Numbered from the stretch's first letter, positions 1 through 9,505 are shown. The stretch: 64,000 nt of DNA from Sphingobacterium faecale (GCF_016746095.1 NZ_JAERTY010000002.1:558001-622000); one strand, 5' to 3'. Notes: generated by a model from the letters alone, not told the origin. Made by a program: numbers and translations.

Positions 1-1
1 A

Positions 2-1978
2 CTGTGTACACCCCAGGCTTATGGTTATCATAACTGGTCGGTGTCAAATCTGCCGATTATACCCAATAGATTTGAGCTTGAAGTAAAGAAAGTACGTAAA
101 GACGGAAAGCAGATTGATGACGGGGGGGCATTGAAGCAAATTCAAATTATTAAAGGTCTTTTGGACCAGGCGGAGGAGATAATCGTTGCAACGGATGCTG
201 GACGTGAAGGAGAGCTTATTTTTAGGAATATTTATTACTATCTCGGATCAAAAGTGCCATTTAAGAGATTGTGGATCTCTTCGCAGACCGATAAAGCAAT
301 AAAGGAGGGGTTTGCAAATTTAAAAGAAGGCGGAGAGTATGATAGTTTGTATCAGTCTGCACGATCACGTTCGGAATCTGATTGGTTGATTGGTATTAAT
401 GCGACACAGGCAATCACCTTGGCTGCAGGTAACAGAGGTCTGCTGTCCTTAGGGCGTGTACAGACACCGACTTTGGCAATGATATGCTCACGATACCTCG
501 AAAATAAAGACTTCAAGCCACAGGCATTTTATAAGATACAGGCAGGTTTTGAAAAAGATAGTATCTCTTTTAAAGCGACTTCTGAAAAGATCGAAAAAAA
601 GGAGGTTGCAGAAGAGACGGTTGCAAAACTGAATATTGGAACGCAGGCCAAAGTCGTCAAGGTAGAGGCAAAAGAAACGAAAGAACAACCTCCGCTCTTG
701 TTTGATCTGACTTCTCTGCAACAGGATGCCAACAAAAAGTATGGCTACTCTGCGGATCAAACGTTGAGCTTGGCACAGGCATTATATGAAAAGAAAGTAA
801 TTACCTATCCAAGGACAGGTTCGCGGTATATTGGTGAGGATGTTTTCGAACAGGTGGAAGCATTATTTCAACATTTGGCAGATACTGCGGAGGAGGGGAT
901 AGCGGCGATATCCCGCAACTTGATAGGTGCTAAGCTGAACAAACGTTCTGTCGACGATAAAAAGGTGACGGATCACCATGCGCTATTGGTTACAGACGAA
1001 AAACCGGGGCCAATGCTCAAAGAGCAGCAGAATATCTACAATATGATTGCAAAACGTATGGTAGAGAGTTTCTCGGATGTTTGTTTAAAAGATATTACAA
1101 CTGTAACAATCGATGCCGAAGGGGTAGAGCTTATTGCTAAAGGTACGGTAATACGACAATACGGTTGGCGCCTGTCTGCGGATCAGATAGAAACACCTGA
1201 TGATGACAAGAATACGGATGAACTGGATAACGAAAATGCACAGCTCCCTAAGCTGACCGCAGAAGAGCTATTGGAGATCCTCTCGTTGGAGCTTTCCGAG
1301 CGCTTTACGAAAGCAAAACCTATTCATACGGAAGCGTCCTTGCTGAAGGCTATGGAGACTTCGGGCAAGGAGATAGAGGACGAAGAGATGAGGCAGGCTA
1401 TGAAAGATTGTGGACTGGGAACACCGGCTACACGTGCCGCCACGATAGAGACATTATTCCAGCGTGATTATATCAAACGGGATAAGAAGAAGCTTATTCC
1501 TACGGAGAAAGGCCTCGCAGTGTATAATCTGGTCAAGGATAGGTCTATTGCAAAGGTCACGCTAACGGGTAAGTGGGAACAGAAATTAGAGGAGATGCGT
1601 GCAAATAAAGTTTCTTACGATGTGTTTATGAAACACATTAAGGATTATACCGTGAAAATAACGAAAGAGCTTCTACAGCTTCGTATTTCTATAGCACAGG
1701 AGGAGATAAAGCCTCAGCAAAAGGGGAAGATAAAGTGTCCCAAATGCCAGCCTGGAAATATACTTCTTTATGAAAAGGTTGCACAGTGTGATCACTATGC
1801 ACGCGGTTGCGATTTTAAAATATGGAGGACGTTAAACGGTGTCTTTCTTGAAGAGAAGGAAATGAAAAGTTTATTGGAAAAAGGAAAGACTTCTGTGCTG
1901 AAGGGGGTGAAGACTAAGGAAGGACAGATTGTGGATGCACCTTTAGTCTTTGAGGATTTTAAGGTTAATGTTGGCTAA
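2..1978 (+). CDS. topB: DNA topoisomerase III, 5' end outside the window
   Basis: Type IA topoisomerase that nicks and passes single DNA strands to resolve replication and recombination intermediates in the cytoplasm. The reading frame is open to the window edge, so the toprim N-terminus is missing; about 659 residues remain. Visible: the end of the toprim domain with TDAGREGEL, the catalytic tyrosine in ITYPRTGSRY (Tyr codon at 806-808), the LGTPATRA motif typical of the family, and a C-terminal zinc-ribbon-like segment (CPKC ... CDHYARGC) around bases 1735-1815. A GTG at 41 could look like a start but lies inside the conserved region, so it is not one. Seen: motifs and truncation. Known: family function. 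Confidence 0.95.
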   Translation: MCTPQAYGYHNWSVSNLPIIPNRFELEVKKVRKDGKQIDDGGALKQIQIIKGLLDQAEEIIVATDAGREGELIFRNIYYYLGSKVPFKRLWISSQTDKAIKEGFANLKEGGEYDSLYQSARSRSESDWLIGINATQAITLAAGNRGLLSLGRVQTPTLAMICSRYLENKDFKPQAFYKIQAGFEKDSISFKATSEKIEKKEVAEETVAKLNIGTQAKVVKVEAKETKEQPPLLFDLTSLQQDANKKYGYSADQTLSLAQALYEKKVITYPRTGSRYIGEDVFEQVEALFQHLADTAEEGIAAISRNLIGAKLNKRSVDDKKVTDHHALLVTDEKPGPMLKEQQNIYNMIAKRMVESFSDVCLKDITTVTIDAEGVELIAKGTVIRQYGWRLSADQIETPDDDKNTDELDNENAQLPKLTAEELLEILSLELSERFTKAKPIHTEASLLKAMETSGKEIEDEEMRQAMKDCGLGTPATRAATIETLFQRDYIKRDKKKLIPTEKGLAVYNLVKDRSIAKVTLTGKWEQKLEEMRANKVSYDVFMKHIKDYTVKITKELLQLRISIAQEEIKPQQKGKIKCPKCQPGNILLYEKVAQCDHYARGCDFKIWRTLNGVFLEEKEMKSLLEKGKTSVLKGVKTKEGQIVDAPLVFEDFKVNVG

Positions 1979-2086
1979 TATCCGTTGTTCGTCTTAATTT
2001 GATCAGGAGTATAAGAAGACTCTTGAATGGAACGTCAAAATACGGTCAATCCTCAATGATTCCGATAGATTGAAAATGTAAAACTT

Positions 2087-2094
2087 TACCTTTG
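2087..2094 (+). promoter_or_regulatory. -7 promoter element TACCTTTG
   Basis: Matches the Bacteroidota -7 consensus TAnnTTTG and ends 8 bases before the ATG at 2103. That puts the expected transcription start almost on the start codon, so the mRNA is probably leaderless or nearly so. No good -33 TTTG is seen at the normal 19-21 bp spacing. Confidence 0.5.
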
Positions 2095-2102
2095 CCCGTA
2101 TT

Positions 2103-3086
2103 ATGGCGACAAAATTGTACAATCCCTTCGTTGATTTTAAATTCGATAACAAGACTTGCTTTTTGACTGGAGTGACTTTGGACTCTGAGGAAGAGCGTAT
2201 TCAGGTTTTTCCGGTTTGGATGATGCGATCCTTTGATTTAGAAGATAAGCCTTTCAAACTATTGGATGAAAGCATGACTACTTATAAAAAGTTGCAGTTG
2301 CCCTGTTCGATAGCTGTGGCCTCTAGGATAGAGGAATTAGAAGAAGAAGTGGAAGTTGCAATGAAGAATGGTTTTGATGCGGTAAATGCATTGGATCAGA
2401 TTACCTTATTTCAATGGGTGTCCAAGATTCTATATGGGGTCGTATTTAATGAAATTCAAACAGGGATAAAGCAAGCTATACGCACTGGTGAAGAGATGAA
2501 TTTTTCTCAAGCTTTGGTACATAAATTTAGAAATCTACATGCGATGATGCAGTCTTTGTGTGTAATTATGGAGTTTGAACATCGTAATCCTTTTACAATT
2601 CAAGTGTTTCCTGTCGATAGTGCAGAGGATACATTCCTGTACCGAGATGAAATCAATACGCTGATCTTTTCTTTGCGGATGAAAGATTTTGCCATTATTG
2701 CTACATTGCAGGATAACGGTACTAATGCTATTTATCATGATGATGTTCTGGCAAAAATATCTGGTAAAAAGTTGCACCCGATTCAGTTTGAAGAAATCTG
2801 CGCCCGCTATTTTTATTCAGCTTATCTATTTAATCGTTTGCCGGAATATACCTATATGGATACTCCTGATGCTGTTTTTGTAGAGCCTATGCCGTTAAAT
2901 GATTGGACGTTGAAACCAATTTTTGATAATTGGGCCGTCAAAACTTATGGACAGGTTTTGGAAAACTTCTGGAAGCCCTGGGGATATACTCTTTTTGAAA
3001 TTATTAAAGATCCGGAGAATCCAATGTCATTTTTGACGGATGAAAATGGCGACTTTAAAGTCGTGCTTGATTTAGTGAAAGAATAG
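2103..3086 (+). CDS. hypothetical protein, 327 aa
   Basis: I do not recognise a functional family. The protein is soluble and acidic, with no signal peptide or membrane segment. It begins with MATKLYNPFVDFKFDNKTCF followed by LTG; the Cys-x2-Thr-Gly near residue 20 recalls the first zinc knuckle of HNH-type proteins, but no second Cys pair or HNH residues follow, so this is not a supported assignment. Codon use matches the neighbours, and a TAnnTTTG promoter element lies directly upstream, which supports a real, separately transcribed gene. Confidence 0.75.
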   Translation: MATKLYNPFVDFKFDNKTCFLTGVTLDSEEERIQVFPVWMMRSFDLEDKPFKLLDESMTTYKKLQLPCSIAVASRIEELEEEVEVAMKNGFDAVNALDQITLFQWVSKILYGVVFNEIQTGIKQAIRTGEEMNFSQALVHKFRNLHAMMQSLCVIMEFEHRNPFTIQVFPVDSAEDTFLYRDEINTLIFSLRMKDFAIIATLQDNGTNAIYHDDVLAKISGKKLHPIQFEEICARYFYSAYLFNRLPEYTYMDTPDAVFVEPMPLNDWTLKPIFDNWAVKTYGQVLENFWKPWGYTLFEIIKDPENPMSFLTDENGDFKVVLDLVKE

Positions 3087-3157
3087 AACTGTTTGAATAG
3101 GATAACATTCTGCAAAATAATGAAGTAATCGCTTTCCTAAGTTAGTCTTGGATATTT

Positions 3158-3403
3158 CTACTTACGTTTTTTGGAAACTGGGCTTTTCTTGGAGTTTTTT
3201 TCTGCAGACATTTTAATTTGTCTGTTATAGAACCATATCATGGCAGATGGCCCTATAACGGGGAGTATTAATGCCAAGAAAGTAATGATCAATTGTCCGC
3301 CTGTTGCATTTTTTAGTTTGAATAGGCGAAATAGCATTATACCTGTCAGAGCCATGTGAATTAATAGTACGATATTTACTAATGTAGCCTTGTCAACTTG
3401 CAT
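3158..3403 (-). CDS. small membrane protein with two predicted TM helices
   Basis: 81 residues: two hydrophobic helices (about residues 9-27 and 36-60) and a Lys/Ser-rich C-terminus (ending KKSPVSKKRK). The second helix with LPVIGPSAMIWFYNR resembles the PLDc_N / cardiolipin-synthase N-terminal membrane motif (PIIGPlxYxxxxR); this is a weak similarity judged by eye. A CAAAAATA (TATTTTTG on the coding strand) at 3421-3428 is a -7 element 18 bases upstream of the ATG, supporting expression and this start. Likely an inner-membrane protein of unknown role. Confidence 0.6.
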   Translation of the reverse strand: MQVDKATLVNIVLLIHMALTGIMLFRLFKLKNATGGQLIITFLALILPVIGPSAMIWFYNRQIKMSAEKNSKKSPVSKKRK

Positions 3404-3498
3404 AGATAAAAATTTAACTCCAAAAATACTTAAGTTGATCGGAATGTCAATCTTTTAAAAAATATTTCCTGTATAGGATTCATTTAGTTTTTATTGAT

Positions 3499-3506
3499 TA
3501 GTTTTG
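3499..3506 (+). promoter_or_regulatory. -7 promoter element TAGTTTTG of the acyltransferase/E1/kinase operon
   Basis: Exact TAnnTTTG match ending 32 bases before the GTG start at 3538, giving an inferred 5' UTR of about 25 nt. No clear -33 element at the usual distance. It supports choosing the GTG start, because the frame upstream meets a stop at 3520-3522 without an ATG. Confidence 0.5.
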
Positions 3507-3537
3507 TGCTTCAATCGAATAACATATAACCGTTCCT

Positions 3538-4350
3538 GTGGCATTAGTATTTAAAGATGGACGTCCTGTTGTTAGGCTAAGAGCTTTCCGCGCTATAGAT
3601 GACCCTCGGACTTGCGAGCGTTTTATAGAGGGACATGCACATGTCTTAACGGCAATAGGCGTTAAAAAAGTAACGTCATCCAAAAATGATTGGATGTATA
3701 ACCCTGCAGCTTTTGTTTTAATTGTAGAATCTCTGGATGGAGAGAACGTGTACGGTGGGGCTCGTATACACGTTGCTGGTGGGTCAGAGCCTCTCCCCAT
3801 TGAGGAAGCAACAGGCAATATGGACGCTAAGATATTTGACCTTGTATGGGATTATGCCCAAGACGGAACTGGAGAGGGGTGTGGACTCTGGAACTCAAGA
3901 GAAATCGCAGGGTATGGAATCGGCAGTATTTTCTTGACAAGGGCTGCTATCGCTATTGCGCCTCAGATAGGAATCAAATCATTATTTGCACTCTGTGCTC
4001 CCTATACTATAAATCTAACTAAAAGTGTAGGATATCGTCAGGAAACGAGTGTAGGGAATAATGGTACCTTTTATTATCCAAAATTGGATCTTCTAGCTAC
4101 AACAATGATCCTTGACGATGTGATCAGTCTTGATACAGCGTCTGAGGAAGATAAAAATGCGATAATGGCACTGAGAACCAACCAGAATTGTACCAGAATA
4201 GAGATATTGAGATCAAAAGAGATTGAAATACAATACAAGCTTGATTTGGACAATATGGACAAATGGAATTTAAAGGAAATTATAGCCAACACCAAGAAAA
4301 GAACTGAACTAGAAGGTGATATCAATGATAATGATATCGAAATAATGTAA
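3538..4350 (+). CDS. GNAT/LuxI-superfamily N-acyltransferase-like protein
   Basis: 270 residues. The first about 190 residues have the layout of the acyl-homoserine-lactone-synthase / N-acyl-amino-acid-synthase branch of the GNAT fold: a strand segment YGGARIHVAGG, a middle region ending SREIAGYGIGS (compare the E(x)SR strand of LuxI proteins), an acyl-CoA-binding-type helix, and a final LTKSVGYR. The last about 80 residues are charged and helical. The start is GTG; no in-frame ATG exists before the conserved region. It is followed after 19 bases by an E1-like gene and then a sensor kinase. Family assignment is by motif pattern only; the product made is unknown. Confidence 0.6.
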   Translation: MALVFKDGRPVVRLRAFRAIDDPRTCERFIEGHAHVLTAIGVKKVTSSKNDWMYNPAAFVLIVESLDGENVYGGARIHVAGGSEPLPIEEATGNMDAKIFDLVWDYAQDGTGEGCGLWNSREIAGYGIGSIFLTRAAIAIAPQIGIKSLFALCAPYTINLTKSVGYRQETSVGNNGTFYYPKLDLLATTMILDDVISLDTASEEDKNAIMALRTNQNCTRIEILRSKEIEIQYKLDLDNMDKWNLKEIIANTKKRTELEGDINDNDIEIM

Positions 4351-4369
4351 ACCTACTTATAAATTTAAT

Positions 4370-5458
4370 ATGACGGATGAGCTAGATTTCAAGTTCCCCC
4401 ACAAAGTGCTTTTCTTTAGAGCTTGCCATGAAAAGGACAAATGTCAATTGGAAAACCTTAAAGCATCTGCTGATGTTGTTTTCGTGTACGATGAAATAGA
4501 GAGACAAATTAAAGAGTTGATACGTTGTCGTTATCCCATGGGGTTGAGTGTATCAGAGGAAGAGATACAGATTCAGAACTTGTTGAATGGCAAATCTATG
4601 TCGGACTATGGAGTATGGGTATATTACCCGTGGAGGAAGTCTTTGGTGCATTTGTTAGACGAAGAGGAGTTTATAGAGGTTAGAACCAATCGGAATCAGC
4701 TTAAGATTAGCGTGGAAGAACAGCAACTTCTTTCTCGTAAGAAGATAGGGGTTATCGGATTGTCCGTTGGCCAATCTATAGCACTAACAATTGCTATGGA
4801 GCGAATTTGTGGAGTATTGAGGTTGGCGGATTTTGATACCTTGGATTTAAGTAACATGAATCGTTTACGGACGGGAGTCTTTAACTTAGCTGTTCCTAAA
4901 GTTGTTATTGCGGCTAGAGAGATTGCAGAGATAGATCCTTATCTAAAGGTTGAACTTTTTCCAAAGGGCGTTGATAGTGATAACTACGATGATTTTCTTT
5001 TAGAAAATGGAGGAGTTGATATGCTTGTAGAGGTCTGTGATAGTTTTGATGTCAAGCTGGAAAGTCGGTTCAGAGCCAGAGAAGCGAAAATACCTGTAGT
5101 AATGGATACAAACGATCGTGGTATGCTGGATATTGAACGGTTCGATATGGAGCCATCTCGAGCAGTATTTCACGGGCTAGCGGATGATTTGACTCTCGAT
5201 AGGCTGAAGACATTGACAGCGGATGAACGCAGAGGGTATCTCATGAAAATTGTCGATGCTCACAATCTTTCGCTTAAGATGAAAAAGTCGATACCTGAGA
5301 TAGGGAAAACCATTATTTCTTGGCCCCAATTAGCGTCAGAGGTGGTGTTGGGAGGGGCGGTTACCACCACGGTATGTCGGGGGATTCTTTTAGGACATAG
5401 TGTAGCGTCGGGACGTTATTACTTAGATGTTGAAAAAACAGTTGGCATTTCTAATTAG
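4370..5458 (+). CDS. ThiF/E1-like adenylyltransferase family protein
   Basis: 362 residues. The central Rossmann fold (about residues 123-270) has the E1 layout: IGVIGLSVGQSIA in place of the usual GxGGxG, then DFDTLDLSNMNRLR, which matches the D-x-D...SN-x-NR adenylation motif, then a carboxylate-rich segment (LVEVCDSFDVK) and VVMDTNDRG. A roughly 120-residue N-terminal extension has no family I recognise. It resembles the E1 half of proteins named after Mycobacterium Rv1355c, without the nitroreductase half. No clear ubiquitin-like substrate gene is adjacent. Co-transcribed with the acyltransferase (19-base gap) and a histidine kinase (37-base gap). Confidence 0.7.
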   Translation: MTDELDFKFPHKVLFFRACHEKDKCQLENLKASADVVFVYDEIERQIKELIRCRYPMGLSVSEEEIQIQNLLNGKSMSDYGVWVYYPWRKSLVHLLDEEEFIEVRTNRNQLKISVEEQQLLSRKKIGVIGLSVGQSIALTIAMERICGVLRLADFDTLDLSNMNRLRTGVFNLAVPKVVIAAREIAEIDPYLKVELFPKGVDSDNYDDFLLENGGVDMLVEVCDSFDVKLESRFRAREAKIPVVMDTNDRGMLDIERFDMEPSRAVFHGLADDLTLDRLKTLTADERRGYLMKIVDAHNLSLKMKKSIPEIGKTIISWPQLASEVVLGGAVTTTVCRGILLGHSVASGRYYLDVEKTVGISN

Positions 5459-5495
5459 TACTTTTTAGACATTTACCATAATAAGCAAGAAGAAG

Positions 5496-7655
5496 ATGTG
5501 TTATAGGAAGTTACTATTATTTTTATTGTTTATTATGCCCTTTTTCTCTGTCTATCCCAGTGAGCCATTGCAGTTTTCTGAAGATAGCGAAGGAAAATAT
5601 ATAGGTAAGTATGTACAGATTTTTAAAGACAAGACAAAGCAATTGACCTTTGAGGAGGTGAGTAGCCGTCCTGACCTTTTTGCTGAAAACCTAGAGGATG
5701 TTCCCAATTTAGGCGTTGAAACTGTCAATAACTGGATTAAATTTTCTATTACAAATCGGTCCCAAATAGAAGATCTTGTCGTCAATCTGTCCCAAGCCAA
5801 TATCGATGAAGTTGTCTTCTATTCGATCCGTGGAAAAAAGGTAGATAGTTTGAACATCAACTCGATATCCGATTCTGCAAATCTTGCATATGCGCATCAA
5901 TATTTTTTATTTGAGCTACCCTTAAATTATGGAGAGGAGATAACATGTTATTTAAAACTATTTAGTTACACGCAACTATCTGCTCCGATTTCGATATATA
6001 GTTCTAAAGGGGTCGTAAAAAGTCTTCTAAAAACAGATGTTTTTTCTGCTATATATATAGGGCTTATGTTGTCCATGATTCTCTATAATATATTTCTGTA
6101 CTTTTCTACGAGAGAAGCGCATTATTATGTGTATGTAAATTATATATTTTGGGTTACAGTAGCTCAATTGGCCATTTTAGGACTTTTAGAACCCTTGTTC
6201 TCTATTGAAAATAATTGGATATCAGCACGACTTCTTACTTTTTCGGGGGCCATGTCTGGTATTGCTGCTATTTTCTTTGTCAAATCATTTCTTCAGACTG
6301 CTAAGGATTCGCCCAGATTTAACGTTTTGTTGAATGTATTTCTCCTCGGATATCTGGTAGCTTTAGGTCTTTTGGTAGGAGGTGTGTTTATCCCAGCTTA
6401 CAAGATGGTAAACATTGTAGCAGGAGGAGGTTCTACTATTGTTCTGATATTGGCTTTTCGGTTGTCCCAACAAAAGTATAGACAAACGAAGTATTTTCTT
6501 GTAGCTTGGTGTATATTTTTAATCAGTGTATTGGTTTATGTTCTTAAAGATTATAATATATTACCATATAATTTCTTTACGTTACGGTCTGTTCAGATTG
6601 GATCTGTGATAGAAGCTATTCTACTGTCCTTTGCACTGGGTGATAAAATCAATATATACCGGAAGGAAAAAGAAGAATCTCAATTAAGAGAGTTAGCGAT
6701 TTCGCAGGAAAATGAACGTCTTATCAGAGAGCAGAATATTGTCTTAGAACAAAAGGTTAATGAGCGTACTAAGGAATTGACTGAATCAAATGAGTCCTTA
6801 CAGACTACATTGACACATCTTAAAGAGACCCAGTCTCAGTTGGTTGAAGCCGAAAAGATGGCTTCGTTAGGACAGCTTACCGCCGGCGTTGCACATGAGA
6901 TTAATAACCCTATCAATTTTGTGACCTCTAACGTTGCTCCGCTTAAAAGGGATATTAAGATGGTGTGGGAGACATTAGATGAGGTGGAGCGTATCGCGTT
7001 TTCTGATGGTCTCTCTCTTTTAGAAAAACAGGAACAGATACAAGCTTATAAAGAAGAACTCGATATTGAATATCTAAAGGAAGAAGTTGACTTTTTATTA
7101 AAGGGTATGCACGATGGCGCTAGTCGAACTGCAGAAATTGTGAAAAGTCTTCGGATATTCTCTCGTGTCGATGAAGATACGTTGAAGTATGCGGATATTA
7201 ATGAAGGGTTGGAATCCACGTTAGTGATATTAGGTAGTGTGATAAAAGAAGGGATAGAAGTACAGAAAAAGTATGGTGATCTACCGGAAGTAGAGTGTTA
7301 TGCGGGTAAGTTAAATCAGGTGTTTTTAAATATATTGACCAACGCTATTTATGCTATTGATAAGAAATTCGGACGTGATCTAGGAGGAATACTTAAAATA
7401 GAAACAAGTATTTATGAAGACCCATCTTTCATTTCTATTCTCATTTCAGACAACGGTATCGGAATCCCAAGTAGTGTTAAAGAGAAAATATTTGAACCTT
7501 TCTTTACAACAAAAGATGTAGGTGAGGGGACTGGCCTTGGTATGTCGATCGCATATAATACTATTGCTAAGCATGAGGGAAAGATAATTGTGGATTCGGA
7601 AGAGGGGTGTGGTACAGTTTTTAATCTAATAATTCCAATTAAACAGGAGAGTTAA
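5496..7655 (+). CDS. 7TMR-DISM sensor histidine kinase
   Basis: 719 residues. Order: signal peptide (about 1-21), periplasmic 7TMR-DISMED2-type sensor domain (about 30-170), a bundle of about seven TM helices (about 183-385), a coiled coil rich in Glu/Gln (about 390-450), an H-box GVAHEINNPIN (phosphoacceptor His) and an HATPase domain with NAIYAI (N box), DNGIGIP and GTGLGMSIA. The long insert between H-box and catalytic domain is typical of this kinase class. It reads an unknown ligand through the periplasmic domain. Last gene of a run with the acyltransferase and E1-like genes, so it could sense their product (inference). The likely partners are the receiver proteins next door. Confidence 0.9.
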   Translation: MCYRKLLLFLLFIMPFFSVYPSEPLQFSEDSEGKYIGKYVQIFKDKTKQLTFEEVSSRPDLFAENLEDVPNLGVETVNNWIKFSITNRSQIEDLVVNLSQANIDEVVFYSIRGKKVDSLNINSISDSANLAYAHQYFLFELPLNYGEEITCYLKLFSYTQLSAPISIYSSKGVVKSLLKTDVFSAIYIGLMLSMILYNIFLYFSTREAHYYVYVNYIFWVTVAQLAILGLLEPLFSIENNWISARLLTFSGAMSGIAAIFFVKSFLQTAKDSPRFNVLLNVFLLGYLVALGLLVGGVFIPAYKMVNIVAGGGSTIVLILAFRLSQQKYRQTKYFLVAWCIFLISVLVYVLKDYNILPYNFFTLRSVQIGSVIEAILLSFALGDKINIYRKEKEESQLRELAISQENERLIREQNIVLEQKVNERTKELTESNESLQTTLTHLKETQSQLVEAEKMASLGQLTAGVAHEINNPINFVTSNVAPLKRDIKMVWETLDEVERIAFSDGLSLLEKQEQIQAYKEELDIEYLKEEVDFLLKGMHDGASRTAEIVKSLRIFSRVDEDTLKYADINEGLESTLVILGSVIKEGIEVQKKYGDLPEVECYAGKLNQVFLNILTNAIYAIDKKFGRDLGGILKIETSIYEDPSFISILISDNGIGIPSSVKEKIFEPFFTTKDVGEGTGLGMSIAYNTIAKHEGKIIVDSEEGCGTVFNLIIPIKQES

Positions 7656-7688
7656 AAAAGATTGGGAATTAAATAGCCTAAAATTCCG

Positions 7689-7696
7689 TAACTTTG
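7689..7696 (+). promoter_or_regulatory. -7 promoter element TAACTTTG
   Basis: TAnnTTTG match 42 bases before the ATG at 7738; a TTG at 7662-7664 could serve as -33 but the spacing (24 bp) is longer than usual. Suggests the receiver-kinase gene can be transcribed separately from the upstream operon. Confidence 0.45.
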
Positions 7697-7737
7697 ATTT
7701 AGAAATTATTTGGTCATTATGTTTTATTGCCAAATTT

Positions 7738-8823
7738 ATGAAAGAGGTTCCAGAAATATTATACATAGATGATGAAGTGAATAATCTAATTGGTTTTAAA
7801 GCTAATTTTAGATATCAATATTTGGTTCATACTGCTTCTAATACTTCTGAGGCTAGAGAAATATTACGAACTCATCCCGACATACGTGTTGTGTTCTGTG
7901 ACCAGCGCATGCCTGGTGAGTTAGGTGTTGATTTTTTGCACCATATCAGGACGGAATTTCCTAGGCCAATTCGGATTTTGTTAACAGCATATGCCGATAT
8001 GGAAACTGTTGTGGACGCAGTGAACAAGGGACATATCTTCCGATTTGTTCGTAAACCATGGCAGCAAGAGGAGATTATTTCATCAATTGAAGAAGCTAAT
8101 AAGTTTTATATAGCGACTTCGATGTTGGATATCAGAAACGAAGAATTGCAGAAAGCTTATCATGAGCTGGATAAATTTGCGTATAGTGTAAGTCATGATT
8201 TACGGGAACCATTGACGGGGATCCTAACAGCGATTAAGCTTGCTGGAGGATTTGACGAAATTGATCGCGTACGTGAAATATTGGGATTGATGGAGGGGTC
8301 GCTTATGCGATTGGACGCCTATATAAATAGCTTAAGAGATTACTTCCTGTTACGTCGCGGCGAACTGGAACTTTCTGATATAGATTTTCACAAGCTTTTC
8401 GATAATATAGTTCAATTTTATAAGATGTATACAAATAACAATCAGGTTTCTCTGAATGTTAGTGTTGAACAGTCAGAGGGATTTAAAAGTGACCATGCTG
8501 TCTTAGAGCTTGTTTTGCATAACTTATTGTCTAATGCCTTTAAATATCAAAGAAAAGATAATGATCATAAAGAGGTCAACCTTTCTGTCATTGTTAAGGA
8601 CAATAATGCAACAATAGAGGTTAGTGATACCGGGCTTGGTATATCTCCTCAATATATAAAAGATATATTTAGACTATTCTTCAGGGCCACAAATGAAGCG
8701 GAGGGCATGGGGTTTGGTCTTTATAATGTGCAAAATGCATTAGCAAAATTGCAAGGAACAGTTGCTGTATCTTCCGAATTGGGAATTGGTACTACGTTTA
8801 GGGTCGTTATTCCTAATAAATAA
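7738..8823 (+). CDS. hybrid receiver-histidine kinase, cytoplasmic
   Basis: 361 residues with an N-terminal receiver (residues 1-125; YIDDE acidic pocket, phosphoacceptor Asp55 in FCDQRMPG, Thr in LLTAYAD, Lys in RKPW) followed directly by a kinase core: H-box YSVSHDLREPLTG and an HATPase domain with NLLSNAFKY, DTGLGIS and GMGFGLYNV. No membrane segments. The LTAYADMxxVVDAVNKG signature is shared with the next, convergent receiver gene, so the two receivers are close paralogs. Probably takes phosphate from the neighbouring 7TMR-DISM kinase and passes it on (inference). Confidence 0.9.
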   Translation: MKEVPEILYIDDEVNNLIGFKANFRYQYLVHTASNTSEAREILRTHPDIRVVFCDQRMPGELGVDFLHHIRTEFPRPIRILLTAYADMETVVDAVNKGHIFRFVRKPWQQEEIISSIEEANKFYIATSMLDIRNEELQKAYHELDKFAYSVSHDLREPLTGILTAIKLAGGFDEIDRVREILGLMEGSLMRLDAYINSLRDYFLLRRGELELSDIDFHKLFDNIVQFYKMYTNNNQVSLNVSVEQSEGFKSDHAVLELVLHNLLSNAFKYQRKDNDHKEVNLSVIVKDNNATIEVSDTGLGISPQYIKDIFRLFFRATNEAEGMGFGLYNVQNALAKLQGTVAVSSELGIGTTFRVVIPNK

Positions 8824-8978
8824 TCTGTTCCTGAATATTTATGATTGAACGGGTTTGCCGACACATATGAAGCCTGTTTTTCTGATAGTTTATATGCTTA
8901 GAAAGTGTCAGTAACTTTCAGATGTCTATAGGATGTACTCGTCGTTGGCAACATGAAATTGTTTGTTTTTCTGTCATG

Positions 8979-9440
8979 TTAAGAAAGTAATTTTTGTCTT
9001 AGCAGGAACTCTAATTGTTCGTTCGATACCTCCAATTTGGAATAGGTCTCTAGTATATCCTTACGCTCAGAGTAAACCTCATAAGCTCTTTGTATTGTTT
9101 CGTCTAGTTCAGATTCACTCCACGGCTTGCTTAGATAATGATATATCTTTCCTTTATTGACAGCATCAACTACGGCTCCCATGTCTGCATAACCAGTCAA
9201 TAAGATACGCATAGGTTCTGGATTGATTTTTATAATTTCTTCCAATAATGCAACACCGGTCATTTCCGGCATACGTTGATCAGTTATTATAATATCTATA
9301 TGAGTCGTTTTTACTATCTCAATTGCAGCGGCACCATTAATCGCTGTAAGTACTTTGTATTTTAAACGAAAGGTCGCTTTAAAGGAAATTAGATTGTTCT
9401 CCTCATCATCTACATACAATACTGTAATTTTATTTTCCAT
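8979..9440 (-). CDS. single-domain response regulator with a C-terminal helix
   Basis: Receiver domain (YVDDEE pocket, Asp in ITDQRMPE, Thr in LLTGYAD, Lys in SKPWSE) plus a helical tail of about 40 residues and no output domain. The start is set at MENKITVLYVDDE because AAAGGTGG lies just upstream of that ATG on the coding strand; a start six codons earlier is possible. Convergent with the hybrid kinase gene and closely related to its receiver. An FNR-like palindrome (9494-9505) lies about 55 bases upstream of the start, so it may be under oxygen-related control. Confidence 0.9.
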   Translation of the reverse strand: MENKITVLYVDDEENNLISFKATFRLKYKVLTAINGAAAIEIVKTTHIDIIITDQRMPEMTGVALLEEIIKINPEPMRILLTGYADMGAVVDAVNKGKIYHYLSKPWSESELDETIQRAYEVYSERKDILETYSKLEVSNEQLEFLLRQKLLS

Positions 9441-9493
9441 AATCCACCTTTCAATCAATAAAAATTCTTAAACATACAAAGTAAATAAAAGTA

Positions 9494-9505
9494 TGATAAG
9501 AATCA
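9494..9505. promoter_or_regulatory. FNR-type palindrome TGATAAGAATCA
   Basis: Perfect TGAT-N4-ATCA inverted repeat, matching the FNR/Crp-family consensus TTGAT-N4-ATCAA at 9 of 10 positions when flanks are included. The identical 12-mer occurs once more, at 35811-35822. It lies upstream of the receiver gene ending at 8979. The receiver-Crp fusion protein encoded at 34703-35764 has the matching E..SR recognition helix. Confidence 0.5.
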
